Below, one piece after another: positions 8,866 to 17,203 of a DNA stretch of 64,000 nt. The translations under genes and the position numbers were made by a program. The notes below the pieces were generated by a model. It had not been told where the DNA came from and did not search any database. It saw only the letters and a list, made by a program, of their open reading frames with translations. Each line of letters begins with the position of its first letter. The stretch's first letter is position 1. Source of the DNA: Arsukibacterium tuosuense (lineage in GTDB: Bacteria; Pseudomonadota; Gammaproteobacteria; Enterobacterales; Alteromonadaceae); NCBI RefSeq assembly GCF_900215315.1, contig NZ_OBEB01000001.1:186001-250000 (forward strand), read 5' to 3'.

Positions 8866-9912
8866 TTATTGCAGATTATCAGCAACTGAAGCAGGTATTA
8901 CCATCAACATCGCTCGCTGACCAATGGCAACGTTGGCATTGGGGAAAATAAGCGCCTCACCTTCCTGCTCTACCCGGTATTCAATATCGCCATCCGTCGC
9001 CAGTAAGGTACCTGGCGGATAGCTGGTGAAGTTTTCAATATCATCGGCAAAGTGTAATTTGAAATCCTGAGTTTGTTTTACTATCGAGCGGTACACCTTA
9101 TACATATTAAACTGCGCATCGCTATAAGTCCCGGCTTTAACCGACTCGTTCCGGATTAGCGCCCTTAAACTGGCATCCGCCTTTGCAAAACGAGTCATAT
9201 CATTCTGGCCGAACGGTTTAACCTTGCCCAGTTCAATAGTAAACGAATTCGCGGCATGTTCATTAGACGCATAATAGCTGAAGGTAGTAGCAGGCGTTTG
9301 CATCAGTAGTACAGTATGGACATCACAGGCAGCTAAAAAAGCAAACTCTGCCCGGCGCCATGGCTTACCATGCAAAAATGGACAAACGGCAAACTTCTCG
9401 AAGCGAGAGCCACGAATAGCGGTGTGTAAATCATACAAGCTTCGGTTACGCGTCACCGACCCGGTTACGTGTGACTGCTGATAGAACTGGCTGACATAGT
9501 GCTCCAGCGCCTTGGCACGGCGTCTTTCGCCGTTAATCAGGCCAGCCCCTTTGCTATGATGTCCGGAAAAAAGCCGGTTAAGGTTTTCACTGATTTCCCG
9601 CGTCCCTGCATTTATCGCCGGCGGGTTTCCAAACAGCACCAGCAGCCTTACTTTTGGTAATAGCCGCTCAGACAGAATGTCTTGTACTATCGCAGCACAT
9701 ATTTCAATAGGCGCCGTTTCATTACCATGCACACCACATGACAATACCAAATCATCAGATGTTGCTTGCGAGGGTTCAAAACAAATAACACCGGTATCCC
9801 AAACCTGCCCTGAGATACCATTATTCAGCGAAAATTTAAACGGCGCCAGGCCATCCGGGTTTTCCAGGGTGAGTTTAAGAAAGTCTCCAGCAGGTATGAG
9901 TTGCTGTACCAT
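8866..9912 (-). CDS. astE: Succinylglutamate desuccinylase/aspartoacylase family protein, AstE
   Basis: A zinc carboxypeptidase-like hydrolase (348 residues) that should cleave N-succinylglutamate to glutamate and succinate, the last step of the arginine succinyltransferase pathway. Zinc ligands His62 and Glu65 lie in SCGVHGNETAPIE, with the third ligand probably the His in YDLHTAIRGS. Length and motifs fit AstE better than aspartoacylase. The other ast genes are not beside it, which is common outside the enterics. The ATG at 9912 follows GGAG by 9 bases. It lies 51 bases after the GGDEF gene and ends at a clear terminator, so it may be the last gene of the transcript from the borosin-like locus. 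Confidence 0.88.
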   Translation of the reverse strand: MVQQLIPAGDFLKLTLENPDGLAPFKFSLNNGISGQVWDTGVICFEPSQATSDDLVLSCGVHGNETAPIEICAAIVQDILSERLLPKVRLLVLFGNPPAINAGTREISENLNRLFSGHHSKGAGLINGERRRAKALEHYVSQFYQQSHVTGSVTRNRSLYDLHTAIRGSRFEKFAVCPFLHGKPWRRAEFAFLAACDVHTVLLMQTPATTFSYYASNEHAANSFTIELGKVKPFGQNDMTRFAKADASLRALIRNESVKAGTYSDAQFNMYKVYRSIVKQTQDFKLHFADDIENFTSYPPGTLLATDGDIEYRVEQEGEALIFPNANVAIGQRAMLMVIPASVADNLQ

Positions 9913-9963
9913 ACATTACTACTCCATGTGTTTGGCAAATCAAAAGGACTAATGGCAACCGTA

Positions 9964-11778
9964 TTAGTGTTCAGTTTGCTGATATTCGACGACCTGATTA
10001 CGGCCTTTGGCTTTGGCTTGATACATTGCTTTGTCTGCATCTGCTAATAGTTGTTTTAAATCGTAACCACTTATCTCACTACCACTGACACCAAAACTGG
10101 CGCTAAGGCTGAACTGATGCTCATTGCTATTACAATCAATGCTAACAATGGCATCACGGCATATCTCGGCCAATAAGGTGGCTTTATCCAACTCACAGCC
10201 GGGCATCATAATAACAAACTCCTCGCCACCAATCCGGCCAAAAATATCATTTGAACGCATAAACTGCTTACAGGCCAGCACGATTTGCTGCAACGCCCAG
10301 TCACCTGTGGCATGGCCAAACTGGTCATTTATCAACTTAAAATGATCCAAATCGAATAAAATCATTGCTACTGGTACGTGTTTGGCCTGGCAATGCTTAA
10401 GCGCCTGTTTTGCCTGATTATTAAAATTATAGCGGTTACTAATCCCGGTCAGCTGATCATATTCAGCCATCAATTTAAAACGCTTACGGCCGGTCAACCC
10501 ACGGTAGGCTAACACCAGTGCAATAGTCCCAATTAAAGTCGCCAGAATCAACATTAAACGACTATTTTTGGCTTCTTCCTTATAGATACTTTGCTGTAAA
10601 AACAGCAGTTCGTTGTCCCGATCCAGCAAATTTATACGCTGATTTTTCAGTTCAATTTCCGACTTAACCGTATGATAAGCAATTTGCTGTGAGGTTTTAC
10701 TGGCTTTAAATTCGTTTTCAATCTGCTGTTTGCGTTCCAGATAAGCTAATGCCTGCTGAAAGTTCTGCTCTGCTTTGGCAATTCGATATAACACGTCGTA
10801 AGCTTCAACCAGCGCAATATTATTAGGGCTAGCCTGACCAAATTCCAGCGCCTTATCTGCCAAGAAAAGTGCTTTTTTTAGGTACCCTTCTTCTAAATGC
10901 GCTTGCGCCGCCAACGCGTTTATCTGTGAGATCAGCATGGGATACTGTATCTGCTGAATTTCCTCAATATGTTGCTGAAAAAATGACAAAGCTCGTTTGT
11001 GATTGTTGTCGTTTATAAAAGCTCGCATCAACTCTTTTCTGACAAGATTCGCTGGAATTATTTGTTTGGCCGCAATGCATTCATTTATAACGTTACCGGC
11101 CTCTGCTTCCATAAAAGCGAGATCATGTTGTTGATATTTAGCATCAATAGACGTAGCGCGAATAAGACAAGACATTTTTGGAGAGATGGTGTCAAAGTCA
11201 ATATAGCGCTCGTATAACAATGTTAAATCAAAACGTTCTAACTGATTGTATGTAAACATTACTATGACGATAACATTTGCCAATAGCTCTGGATCAGTAA
11301 TGCTTGGAATACTATCTATCAGCTGTTCAAAGTAGGAGAACCCTAACTTATAGTTGTTGGACAAAAAAAGAACGTTTACCGCCATAAGCTGAGCTCTGGT
11401 AGTAAAAACAGAATTCGACGACGGATTTAATAATGGTGTAAGAGTCGGGAGTACTTTGTCATACTGTCCTTGTAAAGCAAACTCGTATGCGGTAAGTAAC
11501 GTAAAGTATTCAATATCTTCTGGCTGAGTAAGCTTTAACTCCCTTATTCTTGCCAGTTCAGCTCTAAAACGAGGTAAATTTTCTAGTCTAATTTCGTCTA
11601 GCTCTGCTAACTGTTGCTGCACTGTTAGATGGCTTAAAACATTTTCACCGGGCACAACATTGCCGCTGTCACTAGCGACAACCGGCGCAGCAGTTGCTAA
11701 AAACAAAAAGTATAGTGCTATTGATAATGTTAGTTTGCTCAACAGCACCAACAGATCGCTTATCGCTGTTGAGTTCAA
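9964..11778 (-). CDS. TPR-containing membrane diguanylate cyclase (GGDEF)
   Basis: Predicted to make cyclic di-GMP from two GTP. The 604 residues have an N-terminal signal or anchor segment, a periplasmic region of TPR-like helices (about 45-390), one membrane span (about 408-427) and a cytoplasmic GGDEF domain (about 440-600). The domain starts at DQLTGISNR and has the active-site GGEEF at 517-521. The inhibitory-site motif RSND (RxxD) lies five residues before it, so product inhibition is likely. The start is not ATG: TTG at 11778 gives the full signal sequence, and a GTG 33 bases further in is an alternative. It begins one base after the stop of the precursor-like gene. Confidence 0.87.
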   Translation of the reverse strand: MNSTAISDLLVLLSKLTLSIALYFLFLATAAPVVASDSGNVVPGENVLSHLTVQQQLAELDEIRLENLPRFRAELARIRELKLTQPEDIEYFTLLTAYEFALQGQYDKVLPTLTPLLNPSSNSVFTTRAQLMAVNVLFLSNNYKLGFSYFEQLIDSIPSITDPELLANVIVIVMFTYNQLERFDLTLLYERYIDFDTISPKMSCLIRATSIDAKYQQHDLAFMEAEAGNVINECIAAKQIIPANLVRKELMRAFINDNNHKRALSFFQQHIEEIQQIQYPMLISQINALAAQAHLEEGYLKKALFLADKALEFGQASPNNIALVEAYDVLYRIAKAEQNFQQALAYLERKQQIENEFKASKTSQQIAYHTVKSEIELKNQRINLLDRDNELLFLQQSIYKEEAKNSRLMLILATLIGTIALVLAYRGLTGRKRFKLMAEYDQLTGISNRYNFNNQAKQALKHCQAKHVPVAMILFDLDHFKLINDQFGHATGDWALQQIVLACKQFMRSNDIFGRIGGEEFVIMMPGCELDKATLLAEICRDAIVSIDCNSNEHQFSLSASFGVSGSEISGYDLKQLLADADKAMYQAKAKGRNQVVEYQQTEH

Positions 11779-11779
11779 C

Positions 11780-12079
11780 TTAGCTGGCCCGTTTTATCTC
11801 GGTATCGGTTGGCTCAGGGGTGTCGTCTGGCTGTTTGACCGGTTGTTCTGCCGGCTCATCTGCTGGCGCTGGTTCTTCAGCAGGATATATCATGCAGACA
11901 ATTTTATTTTTGGCATGAAGCAACCGGGCCAATGTAATTTCGTCTTGCTGACAAATAGCTTGTTGGATTGCCGGATCCAGATTTAACGGGTTAATAACTT
12001 GTTCCAGTTGGGTATCTGCCAGATGGCGCAATGCGGCATCTTCACCCAACCGTTGTAATAACTGTAATACATTATTCAT
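11780..12079 (-). CDS. Candidate split-borosin precursor peptide
   Basis: A 99-residue protein that reads as the substrate of the nearby SonM-like methyltransferase. Residues 1-57 are predicted helical and resemble the borosin-binding domain of Shewanella SonA, with LLQRLGEDAALRH near the start and a helix ending ITLARLLH. A short hydrophobic stretch NKIVCMIYPAEE (58-69) follows where SonA carries its methylated core. Unlike SonA, it continues with a 30-residue Pro/Glu/Asp-rich tail and ends KRAS. It has one Cys in the leader part and one in the core. It lies 25 bases after the GNAT gene and 1 base before the GGDEF gene. Assignment rests on context and remembered similarity, not a search. Confidence 0.72.
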   Translation of the reverse strand: MNNVLQLLQRLGEDAALRHLADTQLEQVINPLNLDPAIQQAICQQDEITLARLLHAKNKIVCMIYPAEEPAPADEPAEQPVKQPDDTPEPTDTEIKRAS

Positions 12080-12104
12080 GCTGAACGCCCTGTACGTTAT
12101 TTTA

Positions 12105-12659
12105 TTATTGTTTTTCTAATTTATAGTGATTAGCCTGCTTACAATACACAAAGCCCAGACCACTAACCAGCTTTTTTGCCGCCAGATTACCCTCGGTAAT
12201 ATTACATATTATGTTATTGACTACGCTACGTTGCGACAACCTTTGGCACAAGCCAGCTAAAGCCTCCTTAGCCAGGCCTTTACGCTGAGCAGAGGGTAAC
12301 AGCATTATGCCAACTTCTGCGTTAACGCTGGCAGCAGAAGTTGTTGCATTGGCTGCTGTAAATGTGGCGGCCATTAAGCCAACCGCTACCTCAGCTGGCC
12401 GTTCAGCAATCACCAGAAAAAGCCGGCCTCCCGCCACCAGCTCGTCCGCTGCGCCGTTGTTATGCTGCAGCGCCGCGGCAAAACTGCTGGTTAACCGGGC
12501 ATCAGTTAATGGCTCAGCAATCCATTGCATTATTTCTTTACTGCTAAAAAGCTGCCGGTAAAGTGACTGATCAGATGCGGCCATTGCTCGTAGCCGCAAC
12601 AATGGTGTCTCAAAGTTACAGCTGTGGTTAAGCGGATTCCCCATATTTATCATCATCAA
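12105..12659 (-). CDS. GNAT-family N-acetyltransferase inside the borosin-like locus
   Basis: A RimJ/RimL-like GNAT of about 184 residues that transfers an acetyl group from acetyl-CoA to an amine. The N-terminal strand FETPLLRLRAM and the acetyl-CoA loop QRKGLAKEAL (near residue 131) are clear. The C-terminus NLAAKKLVSGLGFVYC is typical of the family. Several in-frame ATGs exist at 12659, 12656, 12653 and 12644. The first overlaps the methyltransferase end, so coupling is likely. It lies between the methyltransferase and precursor genes, an unusual place for a housekeeping enzyme, so it may modify the peptide or give self-protection. Its substrate is not shown by the sequence. Confidence 0.82.
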   Translation of the reverse strand: MMMINMGNPLNHSCNFETPLLRLRAMAASDQSLYRQLFSSKEIMQWIAEPLTDARLTSSFAAALQHNNGAADELVAGGRLFLVIAERPAEVAVGLMAATFTAANATTSAASVNAEVGIMLLPSAQRKGLAKEALAGLCQRLSQRSVVNNIICNITEGNLAAKKLVSGLGFVYCKQANHYKLEKQ

Positions 12660-13453
12660 TATTTGTCATCATCAGCCTGCAACGCCGCCAGTTTATCCAG
12701 CATCTGCTGGTTGGCGACCATTTTGGTGGCTGGCGGGATCACTAGCGTGGTTTTTGGATCCATCTCGGCAGTCACCAGCTCAGCCAGCGCCAAGGTTGTG
12801 ATCCGCGGCTGCTGAATAGGCAAGGTTACCGCCTCATACAATATAACCTGATGGCTTAACGGATAATATTCTGCCAATACCTCAACAAGTAACTGTCGGT
12901 AACGGCTATCTGTGCCACGCTTAGCCAGGCTGCGATCGCCCGCTACCCCCACTTGCCATAAAATCAGGTAAGCTGCCGGGTCAATAGTGCGCTTATAGAA
13001 CATAAACTGGCTGGTTTCAAAATGCTGGCAGCCATAGGTACCAGGGTCTATTGCTAAATCGGCTATCAGACAATCTTCGGCCGAAATACCTGGCTCCATA
13101 TGGGCGGCAAAACCCTCAGCTTTCGCCTCGGCAATCGCTTTATGCGGTACCCAGGCAAATACTCCCGGGTGGCCATAAAAGGCACCAACCACTTTTTTGT
13201 TTTGTCTGACTTCAGCCAGCATGGCAGCGACCATTTGCTGATAACTTAACATCCGTGATACACCGGTCTGATAATAGGGCTGCAACGAGCGAACATCACT
13301 GTTCATTTGCTGCACCCATTGTTCAGTAATACCATCTGCTACCAGCAAAAAAACCACATCTGCCTGCTCGATATAGCTGCGGCTTAGCGGACTAATATGT
13401 GACCCTAATGTCATGCCGGTACCGACACAAACTAAACTTCCTTGCTGTTTCAA
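12656..13453 (-). CDS. SonM-like peptide backbone alpha-N-methyltransferase (split borosin)
   Basis: A SAM-dependent methyltransferase of the tetrapyrrole-methylase fold, 265 residues. It is related to the borosin enzymes that methylate backbone amides of a peptide, and closest in my recollection to SonM of Shewanella oneidensis. The N-terminal SLVCVGTGM is the SAM-site GTG motif. Arg67 and Tyr71 in SRMLSYQQMV, and Tyr93 in FYGHPGVF, fall where the catalytic Arg and Tyr residues of SonM lie. MEPGISAEDCL is also shared. Fungal borosins fuse enzyme and substrate; here the peptide would be the separate 11780-12079 product. The start is TTG, supported by GGAG six bases upstream. Alternative: another tetrapyrrole methylase, unlikely given the motifs and neighbour. 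Confidence 0.85.
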   Translation of the reverse strand: MKQQGSLVCVGTGMTLGSHISPLSRSYIEQADVVFLLVADGITEQWVQQMNSDVRSLQPYYQTGVSRMLSYQQMVAAMLAEVRQNKKVVGAFYGHPGVFAWVPHKAIAEAKAEGFAAHMEPGISAEDCLIADLAIDPGTYGCQHFETSQFMFYKRTIDPAAYLILWQVGVAGDRSLAKRGTDSRYRQLLVEVLAEYYPLSHQVILYEAVTLPIQQPRITTLALAELVTAEMDPKTTLVIPPATKMVANQQMLDKLAALQADDDKY

Positions 13454-13490
13454 GTACTACTCCACTATGTTTATATCATTAACAAAACTG

Positions 13491-14417
13491 TTATTGCTGT
13501 CTGGCTTTCCCGCCATCAAATACCTGCAGCCACTGTTGGTTAAAGTAGTCATAATCGTTGCTGTTGTTAAGGCCGTTACTATGCCATAACTGTAATACCT
13601 CTGACAGCTCAGGATCCGTTCGTATTTGTTTGATCACCCGGTTTATTTCAGCAATTTTACTCTTGCCCCAATCAGTATTGGCACAGCCAATAGCGCCTGC
13701 TACTGGCTGCTGATGATTTTCGGTAATTTCCAGGGTGACCATACTGCGGTTATAAAGTCGCTGAAAATAGTTGGCGACTATTGGATAGTCAATGGTGTAA
13801 TCAAGCCGGCCTGAACTTATCATATGCAAAATGGCGACAGCACCGCCCGCGCCTGCCCGGGCCAGGTAAGGATCGTGTTCATTTAACAAGGGTTGCAAGA
13901 TGCCATATCGTCTTCCTGCCGGATAGCCCAGTCGAAAGCGCGAGTCGTCCAGCAACTTTTCCAACAAAATCGGCTCGCCGTATAGCGCCCGAAGTGTTCT
14001 GGCCGTTGTTTCGCTGGTAATAATGTGATGAGGGTAGTAAACATGGGTGGGCAAACTATAAACGGCTCTGGGTTCACCGGCTGGTTTATAAATCATACAG
14101 GGGAAACAAACGGGTTCTTTATTGTCCAGCGCCTGAGCAATTCTCGGCTGCGGCATTTGCAGATAGCTGGCTTGTTGTGCTGGCAGGTAGCGATGTACCA
14201 CTCTGGTTAAGACATCACAAATCCCCTGGCGTTGGTACTCGCCATGGAGCACATGAAACGGTGGTGCATCATTAATTGTCCAGTGAATTGGCGTATTTTC
14301 AACGGTATTATCCTGAGTTGCTGCCAGTACTCCCGTCCTACTATGCTGTTGCGCTGTCAGGCTTGCACTATAAAGCAGCAGCAAAATTGCAGCAGGTCTT
14401 CTGAATAACAACCTCAT
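13491..14417 (-). CDS. Periplasmic solute-binding-like protein (family 3 type)
   Basis: A 308-residue exported protein resembling the extracellular solute-binding proteins of family 3. An N-terminal signal peptide (about 1-22, ending around SASLTAQ) is followed by a two-lobed binding-protein fold, with WTINDAPPFHVLHG near the start and SGRLDYTIDYP in the second lobe. No permease or ATPase gene is nearby, so it is probably not part of a classical ABC importer. Similar orphan proteins are common in Alteromonadales. It lies 37 bases before the methyltransferase gene on the same strand and could be the first gene of that operon. Its ligand is unknown. Confidence 0.75.
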   Translation of the reverse strand: MRLLFRRPAAILLLLYSASLTAQQHSRTGVLAATQDNTVENTPIHWTINDAPPFHVLHGEYQRQGICDVLTRVVHRYLPAQQASYLQMPQPRIAQALDNKEPVCFPCMIYKPAGEPRAVYSLPTHVYYPHHIITSETTARTLRALYGEPILLEKLLDDSRFRLGYPAGRRYGILQPLLNEHDPYLARAGAGGAVAILHMISSGRLDYTIDYPIVANYFQRLYNRSMVTLEITENHQQPVAGAIGCANTDWGKSKIAEINRVIKQIRTDPELSEVLQLWHSNGLNNSNDYDYFNQQWLQVFDGGKARQQ

Positions 14418-14493
14418 CAGCGTAGCCCTTGCGTGAGTAACTATGCCTTACAGCGTAACGTTCAGCTGGCAGAATTGCCAACTAACAACCAAT

Positions 14494-14521
14494 AAAAAAA
14501 GCCCATCCAATGATGGGCTTT
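14494..14521 (-). terminator. Rho-independent terminator downstream of glgP
   Basis: The stem AAAGCCCATC with GATGGGCTTT is followed by seven T on the minus strand, directly after glgP. It isolates glgP from the run starting with the solute-binding protein. Confidence 0.85.
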
Positions 14522-14548
14522 GTAATGTACTGAACGAAACAAGCTGGC

Positions 14549-17029
14549 TTAGTTGGCCACTTTACAGGGCGTTAAGCGCCAGACCCGGCTGACATAATCC
14601 TCAATTGAGCGGTCAGAGGTGAATTTACCTACCAACGCCGTGTTAAGAATAGCTTTTCTGGCCCAGCCCGCCTTGTCGCGATACCAGCTGTCTATCTGCT
14701 GTTGTGCCTTGGCATAGGATTCAAAGTCAGCCAACACCAGGTAAGGGTCGCCGCCTTCGAGCAAACTGTGTTTAATCGCCGCCAGCTCGCCTGGTTTACC
14801 CGGGGTAAAATAATCGGTTTCCAGCCAGTCTAATATAGCTTTAATTTCCGGATTATTGTGGTAATAGTCGTAACTATGGTAACCCTTAGCATGCAGTGCT
14901 TTTACTTCATCCACTGTCAGACCAAAAATCGCGATATTGTCATTACCGACTTCCTCAGCAATTTCAATATTGGCGCCGTCCAGGGTACCAACAGTTACCG
15001 CGCCGTTTAACGCCAGTTTCATATTGCCGGTACCTGACGCCTCTTTTCCAGCGGTAGAAATTTGCTCAGATACATCTGCCGCCGGGATCATTTTCTCAGC
15101 CAACGTAACCCGGTAATTTGGCATAAACACCACTTTAAGCCGGTTTTTAACCCGCTTGTCATTATTTATTTTGTCGGCAATTTTGTTGATGGCATAGATA
15201 ATTTCTTTTGCCAGTTTATAACCAGGTGCTGCTTTCGCGCCGAAAATAAATACCCGGGGTACCATGTCGTAATCCGGGTTTTGCAGAATTCGCCGGTACA
15301 ATGCCAGAATATGCAGTAAGTTAAGATGTTGGCGTTTGTATTCATGCAAACGTTTAATCTGAATATCAAATATGGCTGCAGGATCGATATCAATCTTGGT
15401 TAGTTTCTTTACCTCTTTGGCAAAATCAGCTTTGTTCTGCTGTTTAATCGCCATAAAGTTATCCTGAACCTGCGCATCATCAGCAAACTCTGCCAGTTTA
15501 CTTAGCAATTTCAGGTCAACCGGCCAGCCACTACCAACTTTTTCATCTAGCAGTTTAGCCAGACGTGGATTACAGGCCTTTAACCAGCGCCTGGGAGTGA
15601 CGCCATTTGTCACGTTGGTAAACTTATCCGGCCACAGCGCGACCATTTCCGGAAACAAGTCTGATTGCACCAGTTTAGAGTGAATTTCCGCTACGCCGTT
15701 AACTTTAAACGAACCGACCACTGACAGATGGCCCATTCTGACCATCGGCTCATCGCCTTCTTCAATAATAGAAAGTTTGCGTTTTTTAGCGTTATCACCA
15801 GGCCACAGCACGTCGACCTGCTCCACCAGAAAACGGCGGTTAATTTCATAAATAATTTCAATGTGCCGTGGCAGCACTTTTTCAAACAACCGTACCGGCC
15901 ATCTTTCCAGCGCTTCTGGCAGCAATGTATGGTTGGTATAGGCAAATACTTGCTGACACAGCGCCCAGGCGTCGTCCCAGCTCATGTCGGCCCGGTCAAT
16001 CAGAATGCGCATCAGCTCGGGAATGGCGACAGCCGGATGGGTATCGTTCAGCTGAATAACCACCTGCTGTGGAAATTTACTCCAGTCATCACCATGCGCC
16101 CGTTTGTAACGGCGAATAATGTCTTTTAACGAGCAGGAGCAGAAAAAATATTGCTGAATAAGCCGCAGCTCTTTACCCGCATCGGTGTCATCGTTCGGAT
16201 ACAGCACCTTGGAGATAGTTTCAGCTTCAATGTTCTGCCGGGCAGCGTCAATATAACCGCCGGAATTAAACACATCCCAGTTAAAGAAGTCACTGGCACG
16301 GCTTTCCCATAAACGCAGCACATTAACCGAACTGCCGTTGTAACCAACTACGGGAATATCCCAGGGTACACCTTTAATAATACGGCCCGGGTGCCAGACT
16401 TTTTTCATGGTGCCCTGCAGGTCGTATACCGTTTCAACATAACCATATACTGACACTTCCTGCACCGATTCCGGCCGGCAAATCTCCCACGGGTTACCGT
16501 ATTCGCGCCAGCTATCAGGGCGCTCAATCTGACGGCCATCCTGAAAACTTTGTTTAAACAGGCCGTGCTCGTAGTGAATGCCATAACCAATTGCCGGGTA
16601 GTTTAACGTCGCTAATGAATCGATAAAACATGCTGCCAGGCGGCCAAGCCCACCATTGCCCAACGCCATATCCTCTTCCTGATCTTCCAGATCAGCAATA
16701 TTCATACCCAGCTCAGACAAAGCTTGTTTAGCCTGAGCATATAACCCCAGATTATGCAGGTTATTGCTGAACAAACGTCCCATCAGGTATTCGAGGCTAA
16801 AGTAATGCAGAGCGCGGGTGTCTTGCTGATAGTGGGTACGCTGAGTATTGCGTAAGCCATCAAAAACCTGCTCGTTAACTGCAGCGCAGGTAGCTCGCCA
16901 CCATGCCTGGCTACTAGCCTTGTTCACGTCGGTACCCAGGCTTGAGTGTAAGTGCTTAATTATATTTTGTTTAAGCTGTTCGGTAGATGCACCGCCAGCA
17001 GCGGTCTTCGGTGAGGTTGCTTTGTTCAT
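14549..17029 (-). CDS. glgP: Glycogen/starch phosphorylase
   Basis: Phosphorolytically removes glucose 1-phosphate from glycogen or maltodextrin ends in the cytoplasm. The 826 residues match the family length. The PLP-binding lysine lies in [12 protein letters not shown] in the C-terminal half, and [12 protein letters not shown] near residue 130 is a strongly conserved N-terminal motif. [20 protein letters not shown] is also typical. A frame extends to a TTG at 17035, but the ATG at 17029 with AGGA six bases upstream is the better start. Phosphoglucomutase lies just upstream on the same strand, so the two form a glycogen-to-glucose-6-phosphate path. A hairpin between them suggests separate transcripts. 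No glgA, glgB or glgC is in the window. Confidence 0.94.
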   Translation of the reverse strand: MNKATSPKTAAGGASTEQLKQNIIKHLHSSLGTDVNKASSQAWWRATCAAVNEQVFDGLRNTQRTHYQQDTRALHYFSLEYLMGRLFSNNLHNLGLYAQAKQALSELGMNIADLEDQEEDMALGNGGLGRLAACFIDSLATLNYPAIGYGIHYEHGLFKQSFQDGRQIERPDSWREYGNPWEICRPESVQEVSVYGYVETVYDLQGTMKKVWHPGRIIKGVPWDIPVVGYNGSSVNVLRLWESRASDFFNWDVFNSGGYIDAARQNIEAETISKVLYPNDDTDAGKELRLIQQYFFCSCSLKDIIRRYKRAHGDDWSKFPQQVVIQLNDTHPAVAIPELMRILIDRADMSWDDAWALCQQVFAYTNHTLLPEALERWPVRLFEKVLPRHIEIIYEINRRFLVEQVDVLWPGDNAKKRKLSIIEEGDEPMVRMGHLSVVGSFKVNGVAEIHSKLVQSDLFPEMVALWPDKFTNVTNGVTPRRWLKACNPRLAKLLDEKVGSGWPVDLKLLSKLAEFADDAQVQDNFMAIKQQNKADFAKEVKKLTKIDIDPAAIFDIQIKRLHEYKRQHLNLLHILALYRRILQNPDYDMVPRVFIFGAKAAPGYKLAKEIIYAINKIADKINNDKRVKNRLKVVFMPNYRVTLAEKMIPAADVSEQISTAGKEASGTGNMKLALNGAVTVGTLDGANIEIAEEVGNDNIAIFGLTVDEVKALHAKGYHSYDYYHNNPEIKAILDWLETDYFTPGKPGELAAIKHSLLEGGDPYLVLADFESYAKAQQQIDSWYRDKAGWARKAILNTALVGKFTSDRSIEDYVSRVWRLTPCKVAN

Positions 17030-17157
17030 TGCCAATCCTGAAATTTACTGAGCATTTTAATTAGGCTAACCAACATAGCTGAGTCAGCTAATATTATTGT
17101 TAAATGTAGAAATATTACGAAAACGATACCTCAATTTGCTTCATTTGGCAAAATAAA

Positions 17158-17193
17158 GGCCGCTTTCGTAATAAAATTACATACGAAGCGGCC
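17158..17193 (-). terminator. Rho-independent terminator downstream of pgm
   Basis: A long stem, GGCCGCTTTCGTA against TACGAAGCGGCC with one bulged T, is followed by TTTATTTT on the minus strand, 10 bases after the pgm stop. Confidence 0.8.
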
Positions 17194-17203
17194 AATTTAG
17201 TAG

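Noticed and set aside
12656..13453. Assignment of the methyltransferase to cobalamin or sirohaem synthesis
   Set aside because: No other tetrapyrrole gene is nearby and the Arg67/Tyr71/Tyr93 pattern plus the small peptide gene fit the borosin enzymes better.
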